Notes: generated from the letters alone by a model not told the origin. DNA of 64,000 nucleotides from Deltaproteobacteria bacterium HGW-Deltaproteobacteria-4 (GCA_002841765.1 PHAV01000009.1:142969-206968), one strand, 5' to 3'. Shown: positions 53,461 to 62,848, counted from the stretch's first letter. Numbers and translations are program-made.

Positions 53461-55104
53461 ATGAGCCTTGAAGGTCAGCTGAGCGACAAAAAATCACTCC
53501 GAACCGTGACGGGAAAGACCGCCGACTTCCCCGAGCTGGCCAAGGACTGCGTCGCCTTTGCCAATGCCCAGGGTGGACGGCTGTTCATCGGCATCGAAGA
53601 CAAGGTGATCCTTCCTCCTGCTGAGCAGCGGATCAAGCCGGAGATGCTGGACACCATCCGCAAACGGATTGGTGAACTGACTGTTAATGTCGTTGTGTTG
53701 CCGAGCATTACCCGAGCAGACAATGGCGGTGAATATATCAAACTGCTCGTAAATCGCAGCCAGAGCGTGGCTTCTACCTCTGATGGGCGTTTTTATCTTC
53801 GGGTGGGGGATACCAGCCAGCCGGTGCTGGGGGATGATGTGATGCGTCTCGCCGATGAGCGACCGGGGCGGCCATGGGAAACGATGGACAGTCATGTCCC
53901 CCGTAGCGAGATTGATGCTGACAAGTACAACGCATTCGTAGCGGCCATTCGTTCGTCCGATCGGGTGAAAAGTTCAGTCAAGGAGAAGAGTGCCGACGAG
54001 TTACTGACCCACTATGCCCTTGCCGAAGGGGTAACTCTGACCCACCTGGGCGTGCTGCTTCTTGGCACAGCAGTGCAACGTCGAAGGCTTGGCACCGCGC
54101 CGCTGATACAGGCCATCAAGTACGACGAGATGGGGCAGAAGATCAACAAGTGGCTCTGGGATGATTATGCTCTGTCACCCATCGAACTGGTCGACGCCGT
54201 GTGGCGTGAGGTGCCGGACTTCCGGGAGAGCTACGAAATTGCCGAAGGACTTTTCCGCCGTCAGATTCCGGCATTCGATGAGAAGGTTATTCGAGAATTA
54301 CTGGTCAATGCCCTGGTGCATCGACCTTACACCCAGCGCGGCGATCTTTTTCTCAATCTCCATCCGGAACGATTGGAAGTGGTCAACCCCGGACGATTAC
54401 CGATGGGTGTTACCCCGCAGAACATCCTGCACGCCAGTCGCCGGCGCAATGAAGGGCTTGCCAGCATCTTCCACGACATCGGCTTGATGGAGAAAGAGGG
54501 GAGCGGTTTTGACATGCTTTATGATCGTCTCCTTTCCTCGGGTCGTCCGGCGCCAGTGCCAGAAGAAGGGCCGGATTGGGTCAAGATAACGATCAAGCGG
54601 CGCATCTTGAAGCCGGAGGTGATTCGCCTTGTCACCGAGGCCGATGGGCGCTATCAGCTGGGACAGCGAGAAAGGATTACCCTGGCGACATTGGCTCAAG
54701 CTGAAGGACTGACGGCACGTGAGCTGGCAACGCTCCTTGAGGTGAGTAGTACCGAAGAGTTGGTTCCATGGTTCGGGAGACTGCTCACGCTTGATCTGGT
54801 GAAAAGCGTCGGTCGGACGCAGGCAACTCGTTATTTTGTCGACCCGGCGCTCCTTCGCGATTCTGGTATCAAACTGCCGACAACCCTGAAACGAATTGAG
54901 CCCCATCGGCTTCAAGAGTTGGTACGTGAAGATCTCCGTCGTTATCCTCAATCGAAGATCGGGGAGATCAGTGGTCGAATTGGACCAGAGGTCAACCGAT
55001 CACAACTAAAAAGAGCACTGGCCGAGTTGGTAACTCTTGGCGTGGTGGTGATGGTGGGCGAGCGTAATGGCGCTCGTTACCGGCTAGCAGCAAACTCCGA
55101 GTGA
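53461..55104 (+). CDS. AlbA_2/Schlafen-type ATP-binding putative regulator
   Basis: A 547-residue protein starting two bases after the ATPase-nuclease gene. The N-terminal AlbA_2 domain (about 12-125) is shown by FPELAKDCVAFANAQGGRLFIGIED and RFYLRVGDTSQPV. A HATPase_c_4-like region follows (about 250-400): IRELLVNALVHRPYTQRG, NPGRLPMGVTPQNILHASRRRN, GLMEKEGSGFDMLYD. Winged-helix units occupy the C-terminus (about 400-540). Proteins with this layout are often called transcriptional regulators or RecG-related and are frequent passengers in type I restriction loci, where their role is unsettled. GC-rich like hsdR, unlike its two upstream neighbours. Confidence 0.82.
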   Translation: MSLEGQLSDKKSLRTVTGKTADFPELAKDCVAFANAQGGRLFIGIEDKVILPPAEQRIKPEMLDTIRKRIGELTVNVVVLPSITRADNGGEYIKLLVNRSQSVASTSDGRFYLRVGDTSQPVLGDDVMRLADERPGRPWETMDSHVPRSEIDADKYNAFVAAIRSSDRVKSSVKEKSADELLTHYALAEGVTLTHLGVLLLGTAVQRRRLGTAPLIQAIKYDEMGQKINKWLWDDYALSPIELVDAVWREVPDFRESYEIAEGLFRRQIPAFDEKVIRELLVNALVHRPYTQRGDLFLNLHPERLEVVNPGRLPMGVTPQNILHASRRRNEGLASIFHDIGLMEKEGSGFDMLYDRLLSSGRPAPVPEEGPDWVKITIKRRILKPEVIRLVTEADGRYQLGQRERITLATLAQAEGLTARELATLLEVSSTEELVPWFGRLLTLDLVKSVGRTQATRYFVDPALLRDSGIKLPTTLKRIEPHRLQELVREDLRRYPQSKIGEISGRIGPEVNRSQLKRALAELVTLGVVVMVGERNGARYRLAANSE

Positions 55105-55300
55105 AGAATCTTTGGTTCACAAATTAGGAAATAACCAAGAAAAATCCATAAAAACAAGACTAGCTTCCCAATGGTTTTCGTATCTGTTCGTTATTCGTGA
55201 ACTTTCTGCCGGGAAATTCGTTTTAAATGAACCAAATTTGAGCCAAAAAGCTGAGCCAAACGGAATGAGTTTGAGATTCTGATGTTGCCTTGGAGGGCAG

Positions 55301-58300
55301 ATGATCACTGACATCAATAGCGAAGACCGGCTGGTTCAGTCCACCTTTGCCGAGCATCTGGAACAGGAGCTCGGCTGGGAGAGTGTCTACGCCTACAATG
55401 CCGAGACCTTCGGGCCGGATGGGACACTGGGGCGGGCGGATACTCGCGAGGTGGTGCTGAAACGTGACCTGCGCAGCGCCGTTGCCCGCCTGAATCCGGA
55501 GCTGCCCGAAAAAGCGATCGAAGAGGCCGTCCTCAAACTTACCCACCATGATTTTTCCCGCTCGCTCCCGCAACACAATCAAGCCTTTTACAAGATGATC
55601 CGCAACGGCGTGCCGGTGAGTTATCAGGACACCAGCGGCCATCTTCGCCATAGTCAAGCACGGGTGATCGATTTCCAGCACGTTGCCAAAAATCGCTTCA
55701 TTGCCGTTCGGGAACTTAAAATCACCGGGCTGCGTTCACCGAACTATAACCGCCGGGCGGATCTGATCTGTTTCGTCAACGGCCTGCCGCTGGTCTTTAT
55801 CGAACTGAAAGCGGTCTACAAAAACATCCGAGCGGGGTTCAACGGCAACCTGCAGGACTATCTCGACGAACACGTCATCGCCCACGCCTTTCATCACAAT
55901 GCCTTCGTCATCGTCAGTAACGGTCACCGGGCACGTTATGGTTCGATCACCAGCCAGTGGGAACACTTCTCCGAATGGAAGCGGCTGGAGGAGAAGGATA
56001 AGGGGGGTGTCGATGCCGAGATCCTGCTGAATGGCATGCTGGAGAAAGGGCGGCTGCTCGATATCGTCGAGAACTTCATCCTCTTTGATGCCAGCAAGCC
56101 GGGGGCGGTGCGCAAGGTGGTGGCCCGGAATCATCAAGTGATGGGGGTCAACAGTGCCGTCGCCTCGGTGCTTCATCAGGAAGAACTGAAGCAACGAATC
56201 CCGGTGTCAGAACGGTTGATGTATCGATTGATTGAGCTGCCCCGCGAGCAAGTGACGGATGAAGATCAGCAAGCGCTCCTCCCTGCCGATGAACCGAAGA
56301 TGTTACGCATCCCTGAAGCGGCGCATCCGGATCTCGGTAAGCTCGGCGTCTTCTGGCATACGCAAGGCTCGGGGAAATCCTATTCGATGGCTTTCTTTGC
56401 CGAGAAGGTCCGCCGGACCGTGCCGGGAAACTTTACCTTTCTGTTGATGACGGATCGTAACGATCTCGATAGTCAGATTTACCGGACATTCGTCGGCTGC
56501 GGTATCACCAACGACCAGACCCCACGAGCCAGTTCCGGCAAGGATCTGGAGCTCATCCTCAAGCAGAACCACGGCTACATTTTCTCCCTCATCCACAAAT
56601 TCAACCAGAATGTGAACCCGGAAGAGCCGTTCAGTCGCCGGGACGACATTATTGTCATCTCTGACGAGGCGCACCGCACGCAGGCGGGAAAACTCGCCCG
56701 GAATATGCGTCTGGCCCTTCCCAGCGCCGCCTTCATAGGCTTTACCGGCACGCCTCTCTTCAAGCATGACAACCTGACCAAACGGATCTTTGGCAGCTAT
56801 GTCTCCTGTTACGATTTCAAGCGCTCCGAAGAAGATGGCGCGACGGTCAAGCTCGTCTACGAAAACCGGGGAGAGAAGCTGGGGATTGCCCGGCTCGATT
56901 TGAATGACCGCATCGCTGACGCCATCAGCAAGGCAGAGCTGGATCAGGATCAGAACGCGTTGCTTGAAAGGCTGCTGGGCAAGGATTATGAAGTGATCAC
57001 CGCCGACGATCGACTGGCGAAGCTGGCCGACGATTTTGTCGAGCATGCATCGACGCGGTGGGAGTCGGGCAAGGCAATGCTGGTCTGTGTGGACAAGATC
57101 ACCTGTGCCCGGATGCATCAATTGATCATGCCGCGCTGGAAGAAGAAGCTGTCAGCGGTACGGCAGGAGCTTCAGCTTCGTGAAGCCGAGCTGGCGAAAA
57201 CAACGGATAGTGATACCCGACAACTCCTTTATGCCCAGCGAGACCGCCTGAAGGCGAAAGCGGCGTGGCTGGAGAGCACCATCATCGAGATCATCATCAG
57301 CGAGGCTCAGAACGAGGTCGCTGATTTCAAAAAGTGGGGATTCGATATCATCCCACACCGATCCATCATGAAGCTTGGCTTCGAGTCGGACGATGGTAAG
57401 CGGGTCGATGTGGAATCAGCTTTTAAAAACCCGGAACATCCCTTCCGCATCGCCATTGTCTGCGCCATGTGGCTGACCGGCTTTGATGTGGAAAGCCTCT
57501 CCACCCTCTACATTGACAAACCGATGAAGGCGCACACCTTGATGCAGGCCATCGCTCGTGCGAATCGGCGCTACCCCGGCAAAGACTTCGGCCTGATCGT
57601 CGATTACAATGGCATGCTCAAGAGCCTGCGTGAGGCTTTGGCGCAGTATGCCCTCGGAGATGAGGGTGAGGGCGGGGGTGAAATCGTTGCGCCGATTGAG
57701 GAGCGCGTGAGGGCGTTGAGTGAGGCCATCGATGCGACCGAAACGTATCTGCGTGGATTGGGTTTTGATCCGACCAGCCTGATTGGAACGACGGGATGGA
57801 TCAGGATACAAGCCCTCGCCGATGCGGTCGATGCCGTTTACACCTCGGACGAATCGAAGCGGCGATTCGAGATCATGGCCCGGCAGATCTTCATCCGTTT
57901 CAAAGGACTGCTGATGGAACCGGCGGCGCTCCTGTATGCCGAGCGACACGACAATATCGAAGCGATCTACAAGAAGCTGACCGAGCGCCGCGACAATGCC
58001 GATGTAACCGACCTACTCAAGCAGCTCCATCTGATCGTCAACGAAGCGATCCGCGCCCAGACCCCGCAAGTTGCTGAAGTCAACGATTCCCGCTTCTACG
58101 ATCTGAGCAATATCGATCTGGAGAAGCTGCGGGAGGAATTTGCCAAGAAGGTGCGACGCAAGGCAACGGCGCTACAGGACATGCGGGAGATTGTCGAGCA
58201 GAAGCTGGCGGCCATGTTGAGGTGGAATCCGAACCGAATGGATTACTACAAACGCTATCAAGAGATCATTGCAGACTACAATCGCGAGAAGGACCGGGTC

Positions 58301-58693
58301 AGTATCGAAGAGACCTTCGCCAAGATAACCGACCTCGCCGCCTCTTTGGATGATGAGCAACACAAGGCGATTGAAGAAGGGCTAAGTGAAGAGGAATACG
58401 CTTTATTCAGCCTGCTGCTGCGAGACGGCATCAACAAGGCCGATCGGGAGAGAGTGAAGCTGGCCAGTCAAGATCTGCTGCAGGAGATTCAGAAGCTGCT
58501 GGCCCCGCTGGAACAGTGGACTCAGAAGGAACAGACGCAGGCCGAAGTGGAAGTCTTTATTCTCGATCACCTCTACCAGAAATTGCCATCGCCACCGTTT
58601 ACTGAACAGGATAAGCAGGTTGCCGCGAAAGAGGTTTACAGTTTCATTTGGAATACTAGTACGGCTTCGGCGTTTGCGGGGGCGAGGGTTTAG
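55301..58693 (+). CDS. hsdR: Type I restriction endonuclease subunit
   Basis: A 1130-residue motor-nuclease. The N-terminal nuclease domain has ADLICFVNGLPLVFIELK (Asp and ExK at about 152-168). The SF2 translocase has Walker A HTQGSGKSYS (about 356-365), DEAHRTQ (about 454), TGTPL (about 480) and motif VI-like QAIARANRRYPGK (about 749-761). The C-terminal helical HsdR_C region is complete. GGAGGG precedes the ATG. A 196-base AT-rich gap separates it from the AlbA_2 gene, so it may have its own promoter. With hsdM and hsdS the restriction system appears intact. Confidence 0.94.
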   Translation: MITDINSEDRLVQSTFAEHLEQELGWESVYAYNAETFGPDGTLGRADTREVVLKRDLRSAVARLNPELPEKAIEEAVLKLTHHDFSRSLPQHNQAFYKMIRNGVPVSYQDTSGHLRHSQARVIDFQHVAKNRFIAVRELKITGLRSPNYNRRADLICFVNGLPLVFIELKAVYKNIRAGFNGNLQDYLDEHVIAHAFHHNAFVIVSNGHRARYGSITSQWEHFSEWKRLEEKDKGGVDAEILLNGMLEKGRLLDIVENFILFDASKPGAVRKVVARNHQVMGVNSAVASVLHQEELKQRIPVSERLMYRLIELPREQVTDEDQQALLPADEPKMLRIPEAAHPDLGKLGVFWHTQGSGKSYSMAFFAEKVRRTVPGNFTFLLMTDRNDLDSQIYRTFVGCGITNDQTPRASSGKDLELILKQNHGYIFSLIHKFNQNVNPEEPFSRRDDIIVISDEAHRTQAGKLARNMRLALPSAAFIGFTGTPLFKHDNLTKRIFGSYVSCYDFKRSEEDGATVKLVYENRGEKLGIARLDLNDRIADAISKAELDQDQNALLERLLGKDYEVITADDRLAKLADDFVEHASTRWESGKAMLVCVDKITCARMHQLIMPRWKKKLSAVRQELQLREAELAKTTDSDTRQLLYAQRDRLKAKAAWLESTIIEIIISEAQNEVADFKKWGFDIIPHRSIMKLGFESDDGKRVDVESAFKNPEHPFRIAIVCAMWLTGFDVESLSTLYIDKPMKAHTLMQAIARANRRYPGKDFGLIVDYNGMLKSLREALAQYALGDEGEGGGEIVAPIEERVRALSEAIDATETYLRGLGFDPTSLIGTTGWIRIQALADAVDAVYTSDESKRRFEIMARQIFIRFKGLLMEPAALLYAERHDNIEAIYKKLTERRDNADVTDLLKQLHLIVNEAIRAQTPQVAEVNDSRFYDLSNIDLEKLREEFAKKVRRKATALQDMREIVEQKLAAMLRWNPNRMDYYKRYQEIIADYNREKDRVSIEETFAKITDLAASLDDEQHKAIEEGLSEEEYALFSLLLRDGINKADRERVKLASQDLLQEIQKLLAPLEQWTQKEQTQAEVEVFILDHLYQKLPSPPFTEQDKQVAAKEVYSFIWNTSTASAFAGARV

Positions 58694-58698
58694 CTGTT

Positions 58699-59523
58699 AT
58701 GAACCTTCATGAATTTAGGAAGATATTTTATTTCCTGCAGTATCAGTTTTATATAAGGAGTGTTCGTGCAAATCGTAAGGGAATTTTTGCAATGCTTCCG
58801 AGAGGAAGTGTCGGTAGATTTCTTCATCGTCTAGCTGAAGACCCGGAGGACGAGCACTATCGATGGGAGCCAAGAGATTTAATCCCTCGAACCGTTGGAA
58901 GAAAATATGGTGCGGTAGGAATATCAATTCGAGAACGAAATCGACTCAAAAAACAAGTATTAGATGATCCGGGAGGAGCACCTCATCCGTCACAACTAAG
59001 TAGAGGAGCTGTAATTTACCGCGCGAGAAAGAGGAGTATTCGCTGCCGTTTTATGTTGTTTGAATTTCCGAAAGGTTTTCGTAAAGATCAAATTCTTTCT
59101 CTATTCAGATCGATTATTATCCATGACTTAGTAAAAATTTATGGATGTAAAACTTGGGATATTTCTCGCTCAATTGTCGATAAGAATATGTCTGAGCTTG
59201 TGGATAACAGAGGGAAAACACTTTGGGAGTTATTTTCAGGCAGATGTTTTGAGAATGAGCCTATCCTTCGACTACTAGACAATGAACATATAGAGACCGA
59301 GGATTGTCCGCTTGAAACCATCAAATCTCTATTTTTTCAAAAATTATTTACAAACATTACGGATACGTCGAAATCAACTCGTAAAGATGCTCTCGGTACA
59401 GATAAACATGAGCATCTAAGAAAAATAGATCAGGAGGTTCTAAGATATCTTCGTCGTGCTAAGTTGATGACGGAGTTAGCTTCTGCCGGAAAATTTTCTA
59501 GCTTTCCCTCTCACCTCAAATAA
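58699..59523 (+). CDS. Protein of unknown function downstream of hsdR (274 residues)
   Basis: I recognise no family. It begins 5 bases after hsdR, so it belongs to the same transcript, though its ribosome site is weak. The sequence is basic (many Arg/Lys, for example RKRSIRCRF and SIRERNRLKKQV) with a short conserved-looking segment FRSIIIHDLVKIYGCKTWDIS and a helical C-terminus (about 215-274). No membrane helix or known catalytic motif. Clearly more AT-rich than hsdR, indicating a separate origin. A nucleic-acid-binding accessory of the restriction cluster is possible but unproven. Confidence 0.65.
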   Translation: MNLHEFRKIFYFLQYQFYIRSVRANRKGIFAMLPRGSVGRFLHRLAEDPEDEHYRWEPRDLIPRTVGRKYGAVGISIRERNRLKKQVLDDPGGAPHPSQLSRGAVIYRARKRSIRCRFMLFEFPKGFRKDQILSLFRSIIIHDLVKIYGCKTWDISRSIVDKNMSELVDNRGKTLWELFSGRCFENEPILRLLDNEHIETEDCPLETIKSLFFQKLFTNITDTSKSTRKDALGTDKHEHLRKIDQEVLRYLRRAKLMTELASAGKFSSFPSHLK

Positions 59524-59690
59524 GTCCTTCCCCTTGATCAATCCCCCCACCCAGCAAGAAATCACAATGTTCCTGTAGATCAAAAAATTAGAAAAAATTT
59601 ACATAAAGATCCTGACAAGATCTTCCCTTGAAATGAAGATAAAAGTCTCTTCATGCGACACCATACAACTTCTTTTGGGAGGATCAAGGC

Positions 59691-59867
59691 ATGAAATTTC
59701 TTCGGATCAAGCACGTCACAGAGAAAACAGGACTGAGCAAAGCGACCATCTATCGGTTGGAAGCAGCGGGCACATTCCCCAAGCGCGTGCGGCTGTCTTT
59801 GGGAGCGGTCGCTTGGCATGAGGATGCAATTGAAGTTTGGATGAAGGAGAGAATAAATGCTGCATAA
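59691..59867 (+). CDS. AlpA-family helix-turn-helix regulator/excisionase-like protein
   Basis: A 58-residue protein, MKFLRIKHVTEKTGLSKATI followed by YRLEAAGTFPKRVRLS and WHEDAIEVWMKER. This is the AlpA (phage P4 Vis-like) winged HTH: LR(I/L)xxVxxxTGLSxxTIYRLxxxGxFPxxVxLxxxxVxW. GGGAGGATC sits at good spacing before the ATG. In P4-like elements AlpA/Vis activates excision or represses integrase and switches on replication. Here it stands just before the primase gene, the same arrangement. Confidence 0.88.
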   Translation: MKFLRIKHVTEKTGLSKATIYRLEAAGTFPKRVRLSLGAVAWHEDAIEVWMKERINAA

Positions 59868-59935
59868 TTATCTAATTCTGTTGACTTTATTCCGTGTGTC
59901 CTCCTGTGTTGAAACGTGTGATCGGCTCAAAAATT

Positions 59936-59966
59936 ATAGGCCGGGCGGGTGCCACCGCTCGGCCTA
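59936..59966 (+). other. Hairpin between the AlpA gene and the primase gene
   Basis: ATAGGCCGGGCGG pairs with CCGCTCGGCCTAT with one G-T pair around GTGCCA. No T-run follows. Possibly a translational or transcriptional control element, or a small terminator, for the replication gene downstream. Confidence 0.45.
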
Positions 59967-59985
59967 TCAAGAAAGGAAATACACT

Positions 59986-60090
59986 GTGAAAAATAATTAT
60001 CATGACAAGGATCGCCATGCAATCCCTAAAAATTTTCTGTTGAAGAAAGTCCAACTAAGTACGGTAGCAGGGGGGCATCATGAAAATTGA
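59986..60090 (+). CDS. Possible small leader peptide before the primase gene
   Basis: A GTG at 59986 with AAAGGAAA at 8 bases opens 34 codons (KNNYHDKDRHAIPKNFLLKK...) that overlap the primase start by 11 bases. The overlap and ribosome-like site suggest a translationally coupled leader, but the composition gives no independent support. The same frame opens as far back as 59857 inside the AlpA gene end. Confidence 0.3.
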   Translation: MKNNYHDKDRHAIPKNFLLKKVQLSTVAGGHHEN

Positions 60091-62098
60091 CAAGGATGCT
60101 GTCATTGCTGCTCTGGATATACCCGTCCTGCTTAAGGAATTGAAGCCTGACGCAAAAAGCGCCGCTAAAGGCAAACTGATTGCCCGATGTCTAAACCCAG
60201 AGAGGCACAATAATGGAGATGCCAATCCGTCGATGTTGTTATTCACTGACAATGGCAGCTTCAATTGTCAAGCTTGCGGGCTGAGGGGTGATATCTTTGA
60301 TCTATATGGCCATATCCATGGCATGGACTTTAAAGATTCACTCCACTCGTTGGCAGCCAAAGCAGGAATTGAAACTATCCCGCCCATTAAATGCCGTGTC
60401 ACGGAGAAGTTCACCTATCACGATGCCAAGGGTAATCACGCATACACAAAAGAACGGATTGAACCTTCACGAGACAGAAGGAAAGCCAAGGAGTTCATCA
60501 TCAAGGGCCCTGATGGAAAACCTGGGCAGCCATGTGGTCCTCTTCTCTACCGATTACCGGAAATAATAAATGCTCCAGCTGGGAGTCTGGTCCTTATTAC
60601 AGAAGGAGAAAAGCAAGCCGATTTTCTTGTCTCATGGGGATTGTTAGCAACCACCCTTCCACACGGAGCAGGCAGCAGTTGGGATGATTCCTATACCCTC
60701 CCACTCGCCGGGAAACACATTGTCATTCTAACAGATAATGACACACCGGGGAAAAAGTATGGTGAGACTATCTGCTCTTCGATGAAGAATAAGGCTGCCA
60801 GTCTAAAAATTGTAGAACTCCCTGACCTCCCATCAAAGGGGGATGTTATCGACTGGCAGTCTGTCTTCGGTAACGACAGAGAGAAACTGCTCAAAATTGT
60901 AGAGGATACGTCAATTTTACCCCCAGAAAGTTACGGGAACTCAGAGCGTTCACTTGGCTTTGTCACTTCTTCAGTAATTCCTACCCTCAAAACTGGCAAA
61001 GAATTACGTGCGATGAATATTCAAATCGAATGGTTGGTAGATGGTCTGATTCCTCGGGAGTCTGTGACGCTCCTCTATGGTCGTGGTGGGATAGGCAAAA
61101 CGACTCTGGCAATGCAGGTTGCAGATGCTATTGACAAAGGAACGGATATCTACGGGATGAAGACTTGCAAAACTCAAGTAATCGTCGTTGATTTTGAGAA
61201 TAGTCTGGCAGTGCTTAGCGAACGGGCGAAGAAAACTGCTGTGGACGGGGTTTTGTTTTGGGATTCAAGCCTTAACCCGCCTGCATTAGATAAAGCAGGC
61301 AGCGAGGCTTACAGGGAACTCCTTTCGCGATATCCAAAAGCATTGTTCATTATTGACACTCTGCGATCTGCGCATGGTGGGGATGAAAATAATTCCGAAA
61401 CCATGAGCTTGATCATGCGACGAATGCGCGAACTTCGTGATGCCGGCGCAACAGTGGTCCTTCTTCACCACACGCCGAAAGGGAATGACCGCCAATTTAA
61501 AGGAAGTGGCGCTATCTTCGACCTCTGCGATCAAACGCTTGCTCTTTATCAGACGAGTAAGCCCGGAAGCGAACAAGAGGCAGAGGATGATGACGATGTG
61601 CAGAATAAAACTTATCGGTTTGGTACCGGAAAAAAGACACGATATCGCCCCTTCAAGGTTTTTCTGACATTTGACACCGATCTTGAGCAATTTGTCTCGG
61701 CCAAAAATCCCGAGGACGAAGCACTTGAAAGCCTCCACGCTATCCTCACTCGAATCAGCACAGAGGGGAGAGTAAAGCAGGGCGATATTGTGACAGCGGC
61801 AGAAGCTGATTCCCGCTTTACCTATGGTGGAGAAAAAAAGGTACGGGCCTTACTGGAAAAGGGTGTTGATCGATTCTGGATCATTCAGAAGGGGCTTCAT
61901 AATACAAGTTACTACGATCCTATCCCGTTTGGCACTTTGGCACCCCCTATAAAGGGAGAAAAACTGCCAAACGGTCCCTGTATTGTTCCATCGAAGACAA
62001 AAGAGGCAGGAAAACCTCTTCAATCGACTTCAAATGTTGTGTTTGGCAATTTTTCAAGTAGTCGCTACCAAACTGAAAATCTCAACAACGACAATTGA
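60080..62098 (+). CDS. Primase-helicase: zinc finger, TOPRIM and RepA-type (AAA_25) ATPase
   Basis: A 672-residue replication protein. The N-terminal CHC2-type zinc finger uses Cys37, His43, Cys63 and Cys66 (RCLNPERH ... FNCQACG). A TOPRIM domain follows (about 170-240; LVLITEGEKQADFLVSWG, IVILTDNDTPG), then a RecA-fold helicase domain of the RepA/AAA_25 type with Walker A LYGRGGIGKTTLA (332-344), VIVVDFENS, and LFIIDTLRSAH. A C-terminal region (about 540-672) is winged-helix-like. Such fused primase-helicases start replication of satellites, plasmids and integrative elements. It probably drives autonomous replication of this element after excision. Confidence 0.9.
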   Translation: MKIDKDAVIAALDIPVLLKELKPDAKSAAKGKLIARCLNPERHNNGDANPSMLLFTDNGSFNCQACGLRGDIFDLYGHIHGMDFKDSLHSLAAKAGIETIPPIKCRVTEKFTYHDAKGNHAYTKERIEPSRDRRKAKEFIIKGPDGKPGQPCGPLLYRLPEIINAPAGSLVLITEGEKQADFLVSWGLLATTLPHGAGSSWDDSYTLPLAGKHIVILTDNDTPGKKYGETICSSMKNKAASLKIVELPDLPSKGDVIDWQSVFGNDREKLLKIVEDTSILPPESYGNSERSLGFVTSSVIPTLKTGKELRAMNIQIEWLVDGLIPRESVTLLYGRGGIGKTTLAMQVADAIDKGTDIYGMKTCKTQVIVVDFENSLAVLSERAKKTAVDGVLFWDSSLNPPALDKAGSEAYRELLSRYPKALFIIDTLRSAHGGDENNSETMSLIMRRMRELRDAGATVVLLHHTPKGNDRQFKGSGAIFDLCDQTLALYQTSKPGSEQEAEDDDDVQNKTYRFGTGKKTRYRPFKVFLTFDTDLEQFVSAKNPEDEALESLHAILTRISTEGRVKQGDIVTAAEADSRFTYGGEKKVRALLEKGVDRFWIIQKGLHNTSYYDPIPFGTLAPPIKGEKLPNGPCIVPSKTKEAGKPLQSTSNVVFGNFSSSRYQTENLNNDN

Positions 62099-62210
62099 TT
62101 TTGTGAAGGAAATTCCATTGAAACGTGATGCTTACTCTCTAACTTAGCAGTAGGGAGAGATAAGAGTAAAAGTGAATTTCACAAATGATTTCGTCAAAAA
62201 TGGAGAAGAT

Positions 62211-62804
62211 ATGGGTGGTAGAGGGAGTGGCAGCTGGTATCGATGGGACAGCAAGGGATGCCTTGAAGATCAATTAAGGGTCGATGCTCGTTTTCTTAAA
62301 AAATATCAGATGTTTGACAATGGCGTTCATGCCCTCACATGGAGGTTGGGAGATGGTGAAACCATCTGCCGTGCTTCGCTTATTGTAAAGGGAGACAAAA
62401 TGATCATTGCCTGCAAATGGCAAGACCCGACAACTGGCATGCCGGGCTCAATGGAAAAGTTGATCCGCATTTCACAGACCCCTTGCAGATTTGGCGGCAA
62501 TCGAAAATGGCTGATCTGCCCACGATGCAGCAGCAGGATGGCTGTCCTTGTACTGACACCGCCAACCGTAGGCTGCCGTCATTGTCTTGATCTTGCGTAT
62601 TTCTGTCAACGTGAGAATTTTTCGTATCGGGCACTGCGACGGAGGAATAAGATTGCGAGTCGGCTGGATCGAGACGAGTTTTTTGGCGAAATGCTGGAAA
62701 AACCAAAGGGGATGCACTGGCGAACATTTGATCGATTGGTCGATGAGCACGACGCTGCTGACAGCAGTTCAATGTTGAGCATGATGGCCAAACTAAAGCT
62801 GTAA
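62211..62804 (+). CDS. Zinc-ribbon protein of unknown function (MGGRGSG family)
   Basis: A 197-residue protein beginning MGGRGSGSWYRWDSKGCLED, an opening seen in many hypothetical proteins of phages and integrative elements. The start at 62211 is chosen for GGAG five bases upstream and the MGGRGSG start. Body: a beta-rich part (about 30-90), then a zinc ribbon with CPRCSSRM and VGCRHC (about 105-135), then a basic helix (YRALRRRNKIASRL). It probably binds nucleic acid. It follows the primase by 112 bases, in which an imperfect inverted repeat TTACTCT/AGAGTAA (62132-62169) may be regulatory. Confidence 0.7.
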   Translation: MGGRGSGSWYRWDSKGCLEDQLRVDARFLKKYQMFDNGVHALTWRLGDGETICRASLIVKGDKMIIACKWQDPTTGMPGSMEKLIRISQTPCRFGGNRKWLICPRCSSRMAVLVLTPPTVGCRHCLDLAYFCQRENFSYRALRRRNKIASRLDRDEFFGEMLEKPKGMHWRTFDRLVDEHDAADSSSMLSMMAKLKL

Positions 62805-62848
62805 TTCGTTTTATTTGATCGGATTATGAACGACAATAAGGTTTTCGT

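Noticed and set aside
55105..55300. Hidden gene or small RNA in the gap before hsdR
   Set aside because: The 196 bases are AT-rich with stops in all frames and no clear promoter hexamer pair or stable hairpin; probably just the hsdR leader.
59857..60090. A 77-codon frame overlapping the AlpA stop and reading to the primase
   Set aside because: The first half overlaps the AlpA gene end and a hairpin and shows no protein-like character; only the 34-codon GTG-started tail has a ribosome-like site, and that is listed at low confidence.
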